Source: Archegozetes longisetosus
Taxonomy: Eukaryota; Arthropoda; Arachnida; Sarcoptiformes; Trhypochthoniidae
Direction of reading: 5' to 3'
DNA length: 64,000 bases
Assembly (NCBI GenBank): GCA_018873245.2
Contig: JAEMBT020000008.1
Coordinates: 11,611,172 to 11,675,171 of the forward strand
The notes below the pieces were generated by a model. That model searched no databases. It had not been told where the DNA came from and saw only the letters and a list, made by a program, of their open reading frames with translations. Of the stretch, positions 1 to 12,957 are shown piece after piece (the stretch's first letter is position 1; every line of letters starts with the position of its first letter). The translations under genes and the position numbers were made by a program.

Positions 1-2794
1 TGAATTACTTAGTTTGCAATAAATTTAGTGTCAGTTATTTTATAAAATTCATTTAAATTAAAGGTTGAGAACTTTGTTTCGTTCAAATTAGTTTATAGAC
101 AATAAAAAATGTTTAAAACTGACTTTTCTATCACTGCTTGTGTTCTAATGCTTATTTAATAAAAACGATTGACATCCTGGAAACTGAATGGTATTGCAAG
201 TATCAATCTTCAGATTTTGCTTGAAGATGTTTTTCTATGATTCTAATTCATATGAAGTAAGTTTAAGATAAGCAGATGAAGAACTAAATAGTATTTAAAG
301 AGGTTTTCTACCAATATAGGAGAAGTAGACAAAAAGCTAAATTGTATTTGAGCAAGTTGTCCTTGTTTTCAACCAGTATGACTGGGGTGCGAAAAGTATA
401 GAAAGATTGGTCGCTATACAGTATACTCGATTACTTCAATAACTAACTATTGAATCTAAGAACCCCAGCTCATGTATTTTTATTGAAAGTTACGAATGAA
501 AGTATATAACCAGATCAATTTTGTACAAATACAGTACAATTAAAAATTGAATAGTTCAACTAAAGCTATTTGTGAGAGAATAACACGATTAACACGTTAA
601 GGGATATATTGCTGTTTAATTTTTTCTAAAATTGCAGAAAATATCCGCGCATAACTAAAAATTCTAGCAACGTTTCGCTCTTTAAACATTCTAACACAAA
701 GAATCAAAAAGTGCTTTAGAAGTTGCTTACATCGCTTTGAACTTTCTACAAACTTGTAGCCAAGTGCGTTTTATATTTGCGTAAGTGCTACCGTTTGCCT
801 AATAATGAAATCCAGTGAATAGCTGATAGCCATGAGAGTGAAGTGATTATGTGGGCATTTCTACCCCTGGAACTAACAAATATGCAGTAGCCTGGAAGCT
901 CACTTTTTATTAGTGTTAATTATTCACTTTTACTCTACTATCTTATTGATCATTGGTATTCTACTGTTCTGTCTGTTGGTTGCAGATGAAAATTGCTTTT
1001 CTGCAATTAAACAGTCCCAATGCACGGTTTGCTTAGATCAACCTATTAAAAAGTTACAAAATTAAGATATAATTATACATTCCAAGTACCTGTAAATGAT
1101 AAAATTTTAAATATATTTATATAAACAAATGACATGTTAAATTGAAGATGGCCAGTGCAATTTTAATCAAATTTAATCCAATCCATCGATCTTTAAACCC
1201 AATCAATGACTCATTTAAAGACTTTTTTAGTTGTCGAATATTAACTACTTGAGTAAAAGTATTTTAGTAGGAGTTTAAAAGATAAGACCCGAGTACCATT
1301 AATCAAACACAAGTAATATAAAGCAAAACTTTTAAAATTTAATTAGACTTACAACTGGTTACTATTTAGCATAAAAACAATTATTTTCAAAAATTTTATG
1401 GTTCTATTAAACAACTTTTACTAATTAGTTAATTTAATTAGCTATATTTAATTAAGTGATGGGTTGATACAGTAGGGATCGCTTTAGCTTTGGCGTTTGT
1501 CCGATCCCCTAAATACATTCTATTTGGCAAATGATGGCAAAAATTTTTAGTCAAATCAGATTTTTCTAGGAAAAATCATAATCCGATCGCTTTTAGCAGA
1601 AAAAAATAGTTTTCTCAAAAAATTCTAGTGTATGTTTCAAGTATAAGCTCTTTGGAACCGTTTTATCTATGATTTATTATGATTAGAGTTGGCAATTTTG
1701 GGATTGCCACAATTTCATCGAGTGTCCCAAAATATTGCCACAGTACTTATTAGATCATAAGGAGTAGTGCGACGATTAATTTATTAATTTATACATTCCT
1801 ATAAGCTCCCAATTTTTTAACTTTGTCCCGAAAATTTCATTCTAATTATGATATGAGTCTACTATACGACTAAAGACAAAACGTCTAAATCATAAGATCT
1901 AATTTTTTAAAATCGAAAGTTTCTTTTAATCTAAAATTTGTTATCCGAAACATTTTTTCATCGAAATGTACATAAAACCGAAACATATATTGACGGCTTA
2001 TTAACCCTTCGAAGGATTTGTGTTTAGAATCACTTAAAGGGAAAGATGGGGTCAAAAAATCGCGGGAACTTTCATGGACAAATCTGCGCTTATTATGCGT
2101 AGAACTCAAGGACTAAACAAAAATGCGCCACTATTCCATTCACATATCGTATTGTATCCAAGTCATAACACTTGACATCACAGTTAACCCCTTTCTTATT
2201 GGATTCATCCAAATTGCATTGAAATATATTACGAAAAAAAGTTACGTGAATAGAAAGGTGGGGTACGACATCAGACTTTGCTTCAATTATTTATTTTTAG
2301 AATTTTAATTATAAGTAATATTACGATTACGTAGTTTTGTTAAGAAATAGTTTTTGATAAAATACAGAATTTTTTTGGATTTTTTGCATTTATGGTTTGT
2401 TTTTAACAGAATTTCAAAGTATTGTTAGGATAAATAAGATCCCACAGTTCCTTTGAAGGGTTAAACCAAGTTCTCATAGTCTAAAATCATTTTAAAGGAA
2501 TCTTATAATAGTGTTACATGCGATCTACTCTCGGGGGCGAAGACTAGTATTTTTGAGCCACATGTAACGTCTTTGTAGGGTCTGACTTCGGATTGAGTCT
2601 ATTACGTTGTTAGCTACTTAACACAGTAAACCCTCGATATTTGAACAATTAATAAAATTAAATAAAAAAAATTTAATCACTGAACATTACACAAAAAAAC
2701 AATTATCACAAATGTTACATTGTATTAATTTACATGTTATAAATTGTGTCGGACACTCATGAGATCTTACAAAAAAATTCTAATGTAAAAACTT

Positions 2795-2812
2795 TTATAT
2801 ATATATATATAT
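2795..2812. repeat. (TA)n microsatellite
   Basis: A run of alternating T and A, about nine units, visible directly in the sequence. Confidence 0.9.
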
Positions 2813-2903
2813 CAGTCTTTTACAATTTTCAAAACTCTAATGCATTAGGTCATTGATTTTGAGTCAATGACAAGTCCTAATAGTTTATTTTTATGGTCTA
2901 GGG

Positions 2904-2932
2904 AATAGTACAGAACTAAGTTCTGTACTATT
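2904..2932. repeat. Perfect 14-bp inverted repeat with a 1-bp centre
   Basis: The arm AATAGTACAGAACT is followed by one A and then its exact reverse complement. It can form a small cruciform or hairpin. No gene or transposon end is attached to it that I can see. Confidence 0.85.
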
Positions 2933-3753
2933 GCGTAAAACTTTTCATTACATATATCAATAGTTTATAAAGTGTACTTTTACATAGAAGTACTCCGACA
3001 AATGAAATAATTAGTCACCTTTTGCTTTATATACATTGTTAGTCATTAATAGTTTGAAAGTATTCAATACTTCTATCGTCCACTAAAATAACTCATTAAT
3101 ATTTTATTATCTATATTAAGAAGCGATTAAAGACGCGTATGGAATATGTGAAACAGTTAAATCTAATAAAAATTGTGATAAGTTAACAGTTGAAGGATAT
3201 ATAATGGTCTGATTAAATCTGATTGTTTAAATTTCAAACATATCAATAAGCACTTGTATATATTAAACTGTCGAAAATTTTAATTATTTCTAATTCGACT
3301 AGTATTACAATCGATATCTTGTTATTCGATTATATGGTTTAGATTTTGTGTCTGAGTTATAATATTTTGGACCCTATGTCTATTTCGGTTTTATGTTTTT
3401 AGATTAATTGTTTTAGTTGTTTAGGTTTATGTTGTGGTTTTATATGTATAGAGTAGAACCTTAGTGATATACATATCTTCTGGTCAAAAAACAAATCTGT
3501 TCAATTTTAAGCAAATAGTTAACTTCCTATTTTCTACATCATGTGTTTTTCAAGTAGCGCTATTTAACAAAAGCTAATGAGTCAATATTGAACTATATTT
3601 ATTGGATCATTAAGTTTTATTCCAAAAACATTTACAGCAAATTCGTTCAAATAGAAGACTGCACTCAAATAAATAGCTTAATTTCTTCAAAATGTGTGTT
3701 TGAATAATATATCTCACTATCGATTTTAAACTTATAAAATTTGAAGTTTACAA

Positions 3754-4020
3754 CAGTGGCGAAGCCGCATACAAATGATGGAGTGCACAAAGCTCTAAAC
3801 ATCAGTTTGGAGTGCAACAATCATATTCAATTTATAATTGAATACATACTTTCAAATCTAAACCTTGTATTATAGCTCTAAAATTTGAATTATTCATTAT
3901 TTTCAGTTTAATCATAACAAATTAAGAAAATTGCATATTCAAAAATATCAGACCTTTTCTGTTACGTTAGAGATTTGAGTTGGAGTGCCTGCACATTGGT
4001 TTTCTATTGGCTTCGCCACT
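3754..4020. mobile_element. hAT-like MITE
   Basis: The stretch begins with CAGTGGCGAAGCC and ends with GGCTTCGCCACT, which are inverse complements and match the CAG-G-GGCG style of hAT termini. It is about 267 bp and has no coding capacity. I could not define a clean 8-bp target duplication, so the superfamily is inferred from the termini only. It ends about 140 bp before the receptor gene. Confidence 0.6.
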
Positions 4021-4157
4021 CACTTAAAATACGATTTATCGATCAGTTCTACTCTCATTTTATGTCAATGAGTCAAAGAAGATATTTCGGAAAGACAAGT
4101 CAAAAACTAAACATTTGAGTAAAAGTTCTTTAGACTTTTTCCAAACAAGTTATAAAT

Positions 4158-5285
4158 ATGGGTAGAATGAACAATAAGTTCAAATCTGAAATTAAAGTTC
4201 TCGATGTTAACCGACTTTTACCATCAGATGTTGTTATTGAATCTGCTGGAAGTCATTTGTACAGAATCGGATTATCTCTGGTTCCATTTGGCTCAAAACC
4301 AAGACTTTCAATCTATAATCCACTAATCGTTTTCTCTATCAATCTCTTGATATTCTTTCGAAGCATTTTGTCTCTCTATCTTTCAGACGACAATGAGAAC
4401 AATTTGATAATTATTGGAGATTTTTCTCACTTCTTGAACATACGAATCCATTTTAACCTAACAATAAGTCAATTCATATTACCAGCTCTTATTTCACAAA
4501 TACTTTATTACAACAACTTTTGTCAGAACCTAAACACTTGTTATCTGAAACCATTTGAGATGATGGCGGGCCTCACTTCACCCAAAAGTATTGGCCTCTT
4601 AGATCAGAAACACATCTATAGAATAGTTTGGAGAACAAGACTTTTGTTTTGTTTGAACAAGTTTGTCCTCTGTTTTACAATACCACTCATAGCGTTTACG
4701 GTATGTTTTATTCCATATTTCGTGAACTGTTCGATTAAACATTTAATCATTTATGGCTTTCCGTGGAGTGTGTTATTTGCATTTAATATGCATTATTGTA
4801 ATAATTGTCATTTCTGGCAACTCACTTACTTCTATATTATTTGTCATTACTTGAAGTCGAAGCTGAAGGCTATTAACAATGAAATTATTGAGATAACTGA
4901 GCGAATAAGTATTGGAAGAAAAGCGAACATCACGAATATTATGAAGTCATTGGATTCTCTATATTTGGAAATTAATCATTACAACAATATTTATTGGTCT
5001 AAATATTTATTTTGCATTTTGTTAACATTCGGAACAGTTATCAATACATTGATCTATCAATCAATTTATGGTCGAATGAATGCTGTACTCAGATTAATAT
5101 TCATTTATTCACTAATTTTATGCTATTTCGTACTGACATTGTTTATGCTGACGGCTTCTTCATTGGTTTCTGTGATCAACAAATCTCATATACTTTTGGT
5201 TAAGGTTTCAGTTATTTATGGCAAAAAGCATTCGCTTTCAATCGCTCTGCGCTACAAAGTATTAAACAATAATAAAACACTTTGA
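4158..5285 (+). CDS. Gustatory-receptor-like seven-transmembrane protein, probably incomplete at the 3' end
   Basis: A single open exon of 375 codons. Six strongly hydrophobic segments lie near residues 54-74, 97-117, 160-190, 200-220, 275-297 and 308-330. A long amphipathic loop with many charged residues lies between segments 4 and 5, as in arthropod gustatory/odorant-type receptors (intracellular N-terminus, ligand-gated cation channels in the plasma membrane). The segment around residues 135-155 (FEMMAGLTSPKSIGL) resembles chelicerate receptors as I remember them. The start is the first ATG of the frame; a second lies three codons on. The seventh segment with the usual TYhhhhhQF-type motif is missing before the stop, so either a last exon follows (a GT at the AAA codon near 5260 would be a possible donor) or the gene is truncated. 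The ligand cannot be inferred. Confidence 0.65.
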   Translation: MGRMNNKFKSEIKVLDVNRLLPSDVVIESAGSHLYRIGLSLVPFGSKPRLSIYNPLIVFSINLLIFFRSILSLYLSDDNENNLIIIGDFSHFLNIRIHFNLTISQFILPALISQILYYNNFCQNLNTCYLKPFEMMAGLTSPKSIGLLDQKHIYRIVWRTRLLFCLNKFVLCFTIPLIAFTVCFIPYFVNCSIKHLIIYGFPWSVLFAFNMHYCNNCHFWQLTYFYIICHYLKSKLKAINNEIIEITERISIGRKANITNIMKSLDSLYLEINHYNNIYWSKYLFCILLTFGTVINTLIYQSIYGRMNAVLRLIFIYSLILCYFVLTLFMLTASSLVSVINKSHILLVKVSVIYGKKHSLSIALRYKVLNNNKTL

Positions 5286-5982
5286 GTCCATTTTTAAAGT
5301 TATGTTTACTTTTAATAGTTGTTATCATTTATTGAAAGAGTGGGTCAGAAAAGAGTTGGATTTTATTGTTGGAAACTATTCCTCATAAATAGCGGTCGAT
5401 TTTATGAAGTTTGTAATTCATTTGAAACTTTTTACAATTTATCAATCAATCATTTTTTGATTCACAGATAAGTTGTCTAATCGCAGCATATTTTCTAAAA
5501 TTGATGGAAATTTCAACGGATCATTCAAAATAATACTCAAATGTGAACAATAGTTGTTTAACTCATACTCTACTCAAAATTTGAAAGCAAAACAGTTTTT
5601 GTTTGACCTCAGACTTAGATTTTGTTGTTTTAAAAATGAAGTTCAATAAAATGCTTCACAGCATCGCTTCTCAGATATTTATGGCTTGTGAACCACCCAA
5701 ATAGTGTGGACGACTTGTTACTATAGACTTGACATAGAAATTGACTTCTGTGCAGATCCGCTAAACCGAGTTTTAGAAACAATATTTCAAATTGACTTTA
5801 TGTCTGCATTTGTTTTTATAGAAATGGTTGATACAAATTCACTTTACGGGGACATGCTTTTTTGCTTTAAAATTAGATCATTTAGGCTTAATTTTGCACG
5901 AAAAAACTATTTTGACATTTATTTATGCCGCTTGAAACTCCTTCATCGACTTTTCGAACTATCGATTACTTTGCAATTACAG
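5286..5982. other. 3' flank of the receptor gene
   Basis: No recognisable gene. A short open segment after an acceptor-like AG near 5467 (LMEIST) could be a further receptor exon but stops after about 20 codons, so I do not annotate it. Confidence 0.4.
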
Positions 5983-6052
5983 TTTGGTTGGGTTAGGTTA
6001 GATTGGGTATTGGGTAGGTTAGTTTGCGTTAGGTTAGGTTAGGATGGTTAGG
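5983..6052 (+). repeat. Degenerate TTAGG-type (GGTTA)n array
   Basis: Units of GGTTA/GGTTAG recur, with one clean run of GGTTAGGTTAGG near 6033-6047 and degenerate units before it. TTAGG is the canonical arthropod telomere repeat. The array is internal and short. It lies about 340 bp outside the left arm of the big inverted repeat. Confidence 0.7.
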
Positions 6053-6208
6053 CTTATTCAACTTAAGAAGAGGAAACGGTTTTTCACTTCCCGCTATTGA
6101 TTCTGAACAAATTGCCGCTTTTGAAGGCGATATTCATGTATCCTGTGAATAGGAACACCAATATCCGAGCGGCAAGTAAATTTTATTTTATGAAGTAGTT
6201 ACTTAGTT

Positions 6209-6512
6209 AGGCAAGTAGTTAATTAGTTATGAAGAAATGCAAACTTTAAAAGTTTAGAGCAAGATGATCATGCGCTTCATTAAAGTAGAATTTTGTACGG
6301 ATTTGCAAACTTTTAATACAAAATTGTAACACTGAAAACATTGAAGAACTCATTGTTTGTTTATCTAATTGAAGCTTAATGAGTTCATAAACTTTGTAAT
6401 AAAAGTTTGCGAATTCGTATAGAACTCTATTTTAATAAAACACATGATCTCTTTGCTCTAAACTGTTAAAGAAGTCTGCGTTGCTTCATAATTAATTAAC
6501 TAATCAATCGTT
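6209..6512. mobile_element. MITE with about 110-bp inverted arms; contains the outer palindrome breakpoint
   Basis: 6209-6320 and 6396-6512 are imperfect inverse complements. Shared blocks include TTTAGAGCAA.GA.GATCATG and TTGCAAACTTTTA. They are separated by about 75 bp of unrelated AT-rich DNA. There is no coding frame. The right arm of the big palindrome contains only the inner copy of one MITE arm (about 28262-28381), so the duplication ended inside this element. Confidence 0.7.
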
Positions 6513-6798
6513 AACTTGATTATGATCATAGTCCCAGTGGCTGTTAGTTTGTCGATTTTAGTATTTAAATTACATTAATCTTGGAGTTTCAACTCATTGT
6601 AACTGGTATTTCTACCAATCGGTTTCAAACCTCCATTGTTGGCACTTCTCGTTAGGTTTTTAGAAGTTTAATTTATAATTGGTTTTAAAATTGTTGTAAC
6701 ATTAAAAGTAATTATAGAACAATACATTATCTCTTATATAAACTTAATTTTGAAGATTTAGATTGAATTCTGAAAATTTTGAAATAAAATTTGAACAA

Positions 6799-9700
6799 CT
6801 ATTTAACCAATTCAATTAATTGATGGTCTACTTTGAGTGAGTCATTGTCCTTATTGTTTATTTTTGGGATAAACTTGTTCAATAATCGCTGTTCAATAGC
6901 CAGAAATGGTGATTCACATAATAGGCTACAAACCATGCCGAATGCAAACGTCAGAACAAGTGTTGGAATGAATGCGTATAACTATTCAAATAAATGAACT
7001 CAATTGTCAAATGAACTGAATAAGACTTGGCTTTAGTAAGGAACTCGAGTTATATTGTTGTAGAACGAGCTCAAACAGTGACTGTTCCTCAACTTAAGCT
7101 ACTTGTAAATGAAGTTCGATTAGTTGTGTGACTGCGAAGAACAACAATGTAATTTGCATTCCGTAGTAAAGCCAATTATTCAAAGTGAAAACTGAGGACA
7201 AGTAACAGTTCAGAGAACTAGAGGACAACTCACTCCGTCGTAGTGACTGACATGAATGCGTTCTCTAATGGTTCCCAATTTCATCCAATGAACGATCGGA
7301 TGTATTAAATAAACAGAATAAGTCAGTCTTGAAAACGGTATTAATGGACTCCACGATAGGATACTATTAATAAAACCTCCATTTCCATTCACACAAGCAA
7401 ATATAATCCAAGCGATAGCCACTGACCAGAGAGTCCGATGAAGTGAACCATAAGTTATTGACACTATTGGATGAGGTTCTGAGCCTTTATTCCAGGGATG
7501 GATTGCGAATAGTATTACAGTTAACGTTATTGCAGTTAAAGTCCAGCCGATTATCGATACCCTTTTCTGTATTGAGAACCACTTATGTGTTGTTCTTGTC
7601 TTAAAAGACTTAATGACTAATGCCAGAAATATTCCGATACAATACGATCCAATGTGAGAGTAAGGCTTTATGTAAAAGTCTAGCACTAGTTGTAATCGTT
7701 CACTATTAATGACAAGAAAATAGGTTTTTCAAAACATTTGAATCTTTTTCCAAAGACATCTCTTAAGAGCTAACAAGTTTTTATTTGACTAATTGAGTTA
7801 AATCATGAGATTATTGCTGTGTTGACAGCTATTGAAGACATGAAACACTTTGATGGATTTATTTGCATGTGACTATAATGCAATAAAATGTAACTGTACT
7901 GTACATAAAATGAGAGACTCACTGAACTTTTGGCTGAGCGTAAAGAAGAGTTGGCGGATAATTGTTTTGCCATAAAATGATTGCTGTGATTATAGTTCCA
8001 GTCAATATCAGTAAACAGTTGTTGATTATGGCCAACTTTTTATATTTATAAATTATAGGCATTATTACTATTAGTGTCAGTACATAAAAATGAAAATCAC
8101 AGCCCAAATACCAGGTGTGAAGTAAACACTAAGAGTTTTTCAAAATATTCAAAGTTTTAATATATGAAAACCTTTCATGTTCTTAATAACTCTATTTTGT
8201 GGTCTGTACTAACTATGTTTCTGGAATCGACCAAATAGTTGATGAAAAGAAGAGTTTTCCACCAATTCTTCTGACAACTATCGACAACAGGCTCAATGGT
8301 TTCGTGCCATATCGGGCCTGAGCCCAACAGTTGTATAATGAAAGTTAGCGACAGAGTTAGAATTAGAAGAGGTAAAAAGCGCCAAACTCTATGCAATATG
8401 TAAACCAGCAAATTGAAGTTTTTAGTTGACTTGAAATGTGATATCGACCCATACGTTGTTAAAAGTCCACTTAAAATAATTAAGGAATCAAATTGAAAAT
8501 TTCATAATTTGAGATATCAGTCGCAAGGCATTAAACTTGAGTGAAAGTTAATAGTGTTTTATGTGGCTTTTCAGCAGTATGTGAGTCTGTTATTATACCT
8601 GATTAAAAGAATGTGTTCACGGATAGTGATCCGTGCATTAAGGGCTGAAACCATAAACTGGTCACTATATCACTGGTGGCGAACGAACCACGAAATATTT
8701 GAAAACTGATCCATCCGTAACAGTGACCAAACACTACCCAAACTATGCTAAACACACGCAATCCGTGCAGACATCTTATGCTTTCGCTTTGATTTTTATT
8801 AGCTATTAGGCGCCGAAAATTATTTTGCACAGAAAATGCACTTAAAATGGAATTTTGATTATTGCCATTAATAGAGTATTTGATTGTTGCGATTACTACC
8901 AACAAAACCATTACTGACACATAACAGCTGAAATGAAGAGAACAAATAGAAAAATTGCTAAGCTCCTGCATCAAATAATAATCATTGTAGAAGTGAGTGG
9001 AGGCCTTGTGTGCCTGGTCACCCTTCACTCGATTCTTTATTCAAATCTCTCGCTAACTTTCAAAAACTCTGTACTTTGAATATGAAGTTTTGTTAAATTG
9101 TAATAATTCTAAGAAATAAAGTAAAAATACTGAATAAATCAAATTTAAGACTACAAATATTATATAATAGGCTTCGATTGGAAAGGCATGTGTAGCCTGT
9201 TTTTGAAGAGGTGCCTTAGCGAATAGGTGTTTAATATGCATTTAAAACTTTCTGTAGTGAATTGAATATAGAAACATTTTTAATGCATAGTAAAAGGCCC
9301 TTGTTCAAATACAGGTTACATATATTCAACCGAATTGAATATGATCTGTGAGATCTCATTCGACATTATAGACTTTGTGCTCATAACTTGAAATTTTCTG
9401 ACTTCGCCACTGATAACAGTTGAAGAATATTGCGGGTATGAAAGTTGTGGTTCAATTTTAACAAAAGATGAACTCTTTCGCATATTATAACAAGCCTTAG
9501 ATTTTTAAAAAGGTTAAGGTTGTCAAATTCTAATATGTTCTACTTTTATTGCATAAAGTCTAGTGTTGTGAATGGAATTTCAACTTTTAAAAGTACAAAG
9601 AGTATTTGTAAGTAAACTTCATACTCAACTATTTATCTTACATCGATAATGATTGATATGCGTCCAGGTTTAGCAATTTGTGGTTCAGATCTATCTTCTG

Positions 9701-12171
9701 CTCGCAATGCGGCTTCATTAAAGTGAGTCCGGTTTTGTTCAGAGCTAATTGAGCAGAAGATTGGTTTAAAAACAAATTAGATTCCACTAAAGGTAAGTCA
9801 AATTGTGCTCTTAATTCAAACTAATCGAACTAATTTCAATTGTATTCAATGATGCGTCAAATAAATTTAGTGATTTTTAACTCTTCGATTGAGTTTATAA
9901 ATAAGTGGTTAATGTCATGAGTTTGATGTTTAAATTGAAACTTTTGTGATTTAACTGCTTTTGTTGGCTCAACTATTTCAGTGTTTAAGTCTAAGGTCGT
10001 GAAAACAAATAAATTGATTTATTGATAATATCGAACTGTGAAGCTTTTCTCAGTTATACAAATTGTTTGAATACCTGTTTTCATAATGCTTTGGATATGA
10101 GTTTCACTGCAAAGCGAAGGCAAACAAACTCCAATTCGATAATATAAGTAATGAAAATAATGTGCAAACGATGTACTCAAGTGATGAAAGACCTGTTAGT
10201 GAGTAAAAAATAACTGTCATTACATTCACAACAATTGAATACATGAGTTTGACTTTGAGTAGTCCTTAATTTACTTATAAAATGTTTAAAAGAATTATAA
10301 CCCATTTACAGTCCAATTGAAATTGTCTTATAGTTATTTTAAATTGACGTCAAGACATTAATAAAAAAGTGCGAATGACAATCATAAAGTTTTCAGTATC
10401 TGATCTAAAGCTTTCAGATGCGATTTAAATCATGAATTTTCTCTAATGGAAACAATTAAAGTTCGGTAACTTCTCAACGCATTGTTTCGCATCGTTTGTG
10501 CAAAAAGTCAAAGACGAAGCCGTCAAACATTTCAGCATTTTTATGATCAATTTGAACATTTTCATGTTCAGCACGAACTTATCAAACTCGTAAGAGCTAA
10601 TTTTGGAATAATAAACAAATAAATAATTAGTAACGAAAACGGATGTCCTTTCATACAATGGATCAAGTCTTAGCATTTTCCACAGCCACAGCTGGTATGG
10701 GATCTAGACGGGCCATAGTCTGAGATATTTTGCCAAAATGAAGTCTAGTTCTGTACTAAACAAATCTCATGAAAGATTAAAACTGTGTTTATTTGATGCA
10801 TCAGTCGATTGCTTATTGCTAACCGTTAATGAAACCGTTAATGAAACATTTGAAAAGAAATTAACTGATTTTTCAATGAAAGTTCTGATTTGATTCTGAT
10901 TTTTTGCCCCAAATCAAAGATAGTTGATAAGTCACTGACATTTTGAATTAGATTCTGAAATAAATCAATCAACTCATCGACGGATTGTTTATGAAAAGCA
11001 CACCTTTCCGGGTTGTGAGTAATTATAGAAATATTCACTTATAGGTTGTCCAATCGAATGGTACGGCTCTCTTTTAGGCATTTGTATTCTAAAGTCCAAT
11101 ACACAATAGGAAGCGTTTGAAACCTCAATACATTCATCGTAAGAGCCCATATCGTTCAAAGTGCCTTCCAGTAAACCACTCGGAATTTTGCCACTTGAGT
11201 CAAGCACTAGTTTAAAAATAATCATAATTAACTTTAATCAAATACATTTGGATTTTTCATTCAATACTTTCGTTATTATAGCAACCACTAATCATTTTTA
11301 TTATTGTAATATTTTTAGCGACACTTGTGTATATTTACTACCTACTATTATATATTACGCAGCAAGCTTAATAATTCAAAGTAGTTCTAAAGTAGCTGTA
11401 AAGTGTGCTTGATATTTTCGTTTATCTAACTATGTTTTGAATTGAGTTTTGCACTTATAAGTTAATATGTCCTAAGAGTCTGGGATTAGGAAAATGTTAT
11501 GAATTATTAAGAGTACGCTTTTTTCTTTAATTCAAAATTAGAGACAGATCGAAGTTTTTGTGCTATCAAATAAAGCACATTCCTCAGTAATGAAACACTG
11601 CTTGTTTCCGGACTTTTTGGGCATAATACATAATATATCAATTGATCTCAATTTTTAGTGCAATTCAACAAATAGTTTCATGTTTTTCAACTTCACACAT
11701 AAAATATTAGAATGAAATTCAGAAGAGATTTAAGTTTAACATCAGTTGTACTGGAATTCGTTGAGTAAAATTGAAATATTTTTATCATTAGAAATAAGAG
11801 TGAAAATCGATCTAAAAGTTTTGAGTAATAATCTAGGTCTAAATTCTATATCACATAATTCATACGTTTATGGTAAAAATCTAAAGCTTGAAAAATAAAA
11901 CTTTGATACTTTTTATGGCCCAGTAATCCAGATTTGAGATCGAATCGATGTATTGCTCAATAGCTTGAGAACATCCTTTATCTACTGAACTATTGTTGAG
12001 CCACTTATTGACTGTTGACTTTATCGTTGGGTTGAATAATTGTCGGACACTTAAGGACACAACACTTTCTAAATTTCTCCATGAATCCAAATAGTCTGAA
12101 CTTTCGCTACATATCGGTTCTGACACTGAAAACAATAAGACTATTAATAAGTTCAAAACGAACGAATTCAT
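6799..12171 (-). pseudogene. NRF-6-like (acyltransferase 3 family) gene, left copy, frameshifted
   Basis: Same ten exons as the right copy, on the minus strand: 11910-12171, 11065-11206, 10936-11003, 9642-9744, 8599-8927, 8214-8469, 7923-8128, 7230-7702, 7103-7191 and 6799-6981. Exon 5 is 329 nt instead of 330. A run of five T in the right copy is four here (8607-8610, read as A on the plus strand), which turns Phe-Phe-Leu-Ile into Phe-Phe-stop at codon 300. Most of the membrane acyltransferase domain is lost, so a full-length product is not expected. All other exons and splice sites look intact and differ from the right copy by only a few substitutions (for example Ile versus Val after SYDEC). 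The decay is therefore very recent, or the base is an assembly error. Confidence 0.8.
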
Positions 12172-12853
12172 TATTGAATAAGTAAATTGAACTTCAATCG
12201 AAACAAAGATTATTCCAAAACCGACTCAAGCAATTGATGTGATAGAAAACTTTTGCAAAATGCAATGCCATAGGGCTAAGCATCGCACTGCATCACGATG
12301 AGTTTAATTTTTCAAGAGGCTTATTTAGCTAATATACGCTTAATAAATATCGACACATTTATAGAGCTTGTCCTCAATTTGTAAAACTTGATTTCAATTG
12401 TGATGAAGTGTCGTTGAGGATCATAGAATCTTTACTCAAATACTCTTAGTATATTTACTCTAATAACTAATCACCGATTTCACGCTTAGCTTACAGTACT
12501 GCTTATAGATTGCACTTTTTCTTAGCATTTCAAACTTTTCTGATAGATTTCTTTCTGACTCCGGATTTTTGTTTGTTTTATCTTATTTGGCACATTAGCT
12601 CATCTCCAATAGAACTAATAATCAGACTTTTCAGTTAATAAACATTTCTTTGCATTGAGCCGTTCGCTGACAATAACAGTTCTTATGACAACTATAATTA
12701 CTTGAGAATTATTTAAGTTTTCTTTTTCGTTTCTATTTGAAGATTTCATGGTTTTTTGGCTGACAAAAGCTAATTCACGTTGTAATTATAAATAACTAGT
12801 CAAAGTAGTAAATCACCCTTGAAATCGATTTATTTGATTGTATATTTTCTCAG

Positions 12854-12957
12854 ATGTTAAATTCGATATGCAGTCAAAAATTGTGGCCAGATTACAGACA
12901 CAAAAACAGCATCTAATCGGTCAGGCGAAACTGATGCAAATTTATTTACGGACTCGA
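12854..12957 (+). other. Possible orphan internal exon (left arm)
   Basis: A polypyrimidine tract and CAG (ends 12853) are followed by an open 104-bp stretch rich in Gln, Lys and Leu (MQSKIVARLQTQKQ...), and then GTAAGT (12958). The composition suggests a helical or coiled-coil segment. I see no partner exons, so it may be the edge of a gene cut off by the duplication, or chance. I do not recognise a family. Confidence 0.3.

Larger units (their letters stand above)
1..4157. other. Gene-poor AT-rich flank
   Basis: No convincing coding exon is seen. The longest open frames are about 60-75 codons, lack domain-like composition and have no convincing splice context. The stretch holds a TA microsatellite, a 29-bp perfect palindrome and one hAT-like MITE, all listed separately. 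Confidence 0.6.

Noticed and set aside
1885-2109. 74-codon frame on the minus strand
   Set aside because: No domain, no splice sites and composition like the surrounding AT-rich DNA.
5704-6042. 112-codon frame after the receptor gene
   Set aside because: Its end is produced by the GGTTA repeat and it has no domain-like sequence or supported splice link to the receptor.
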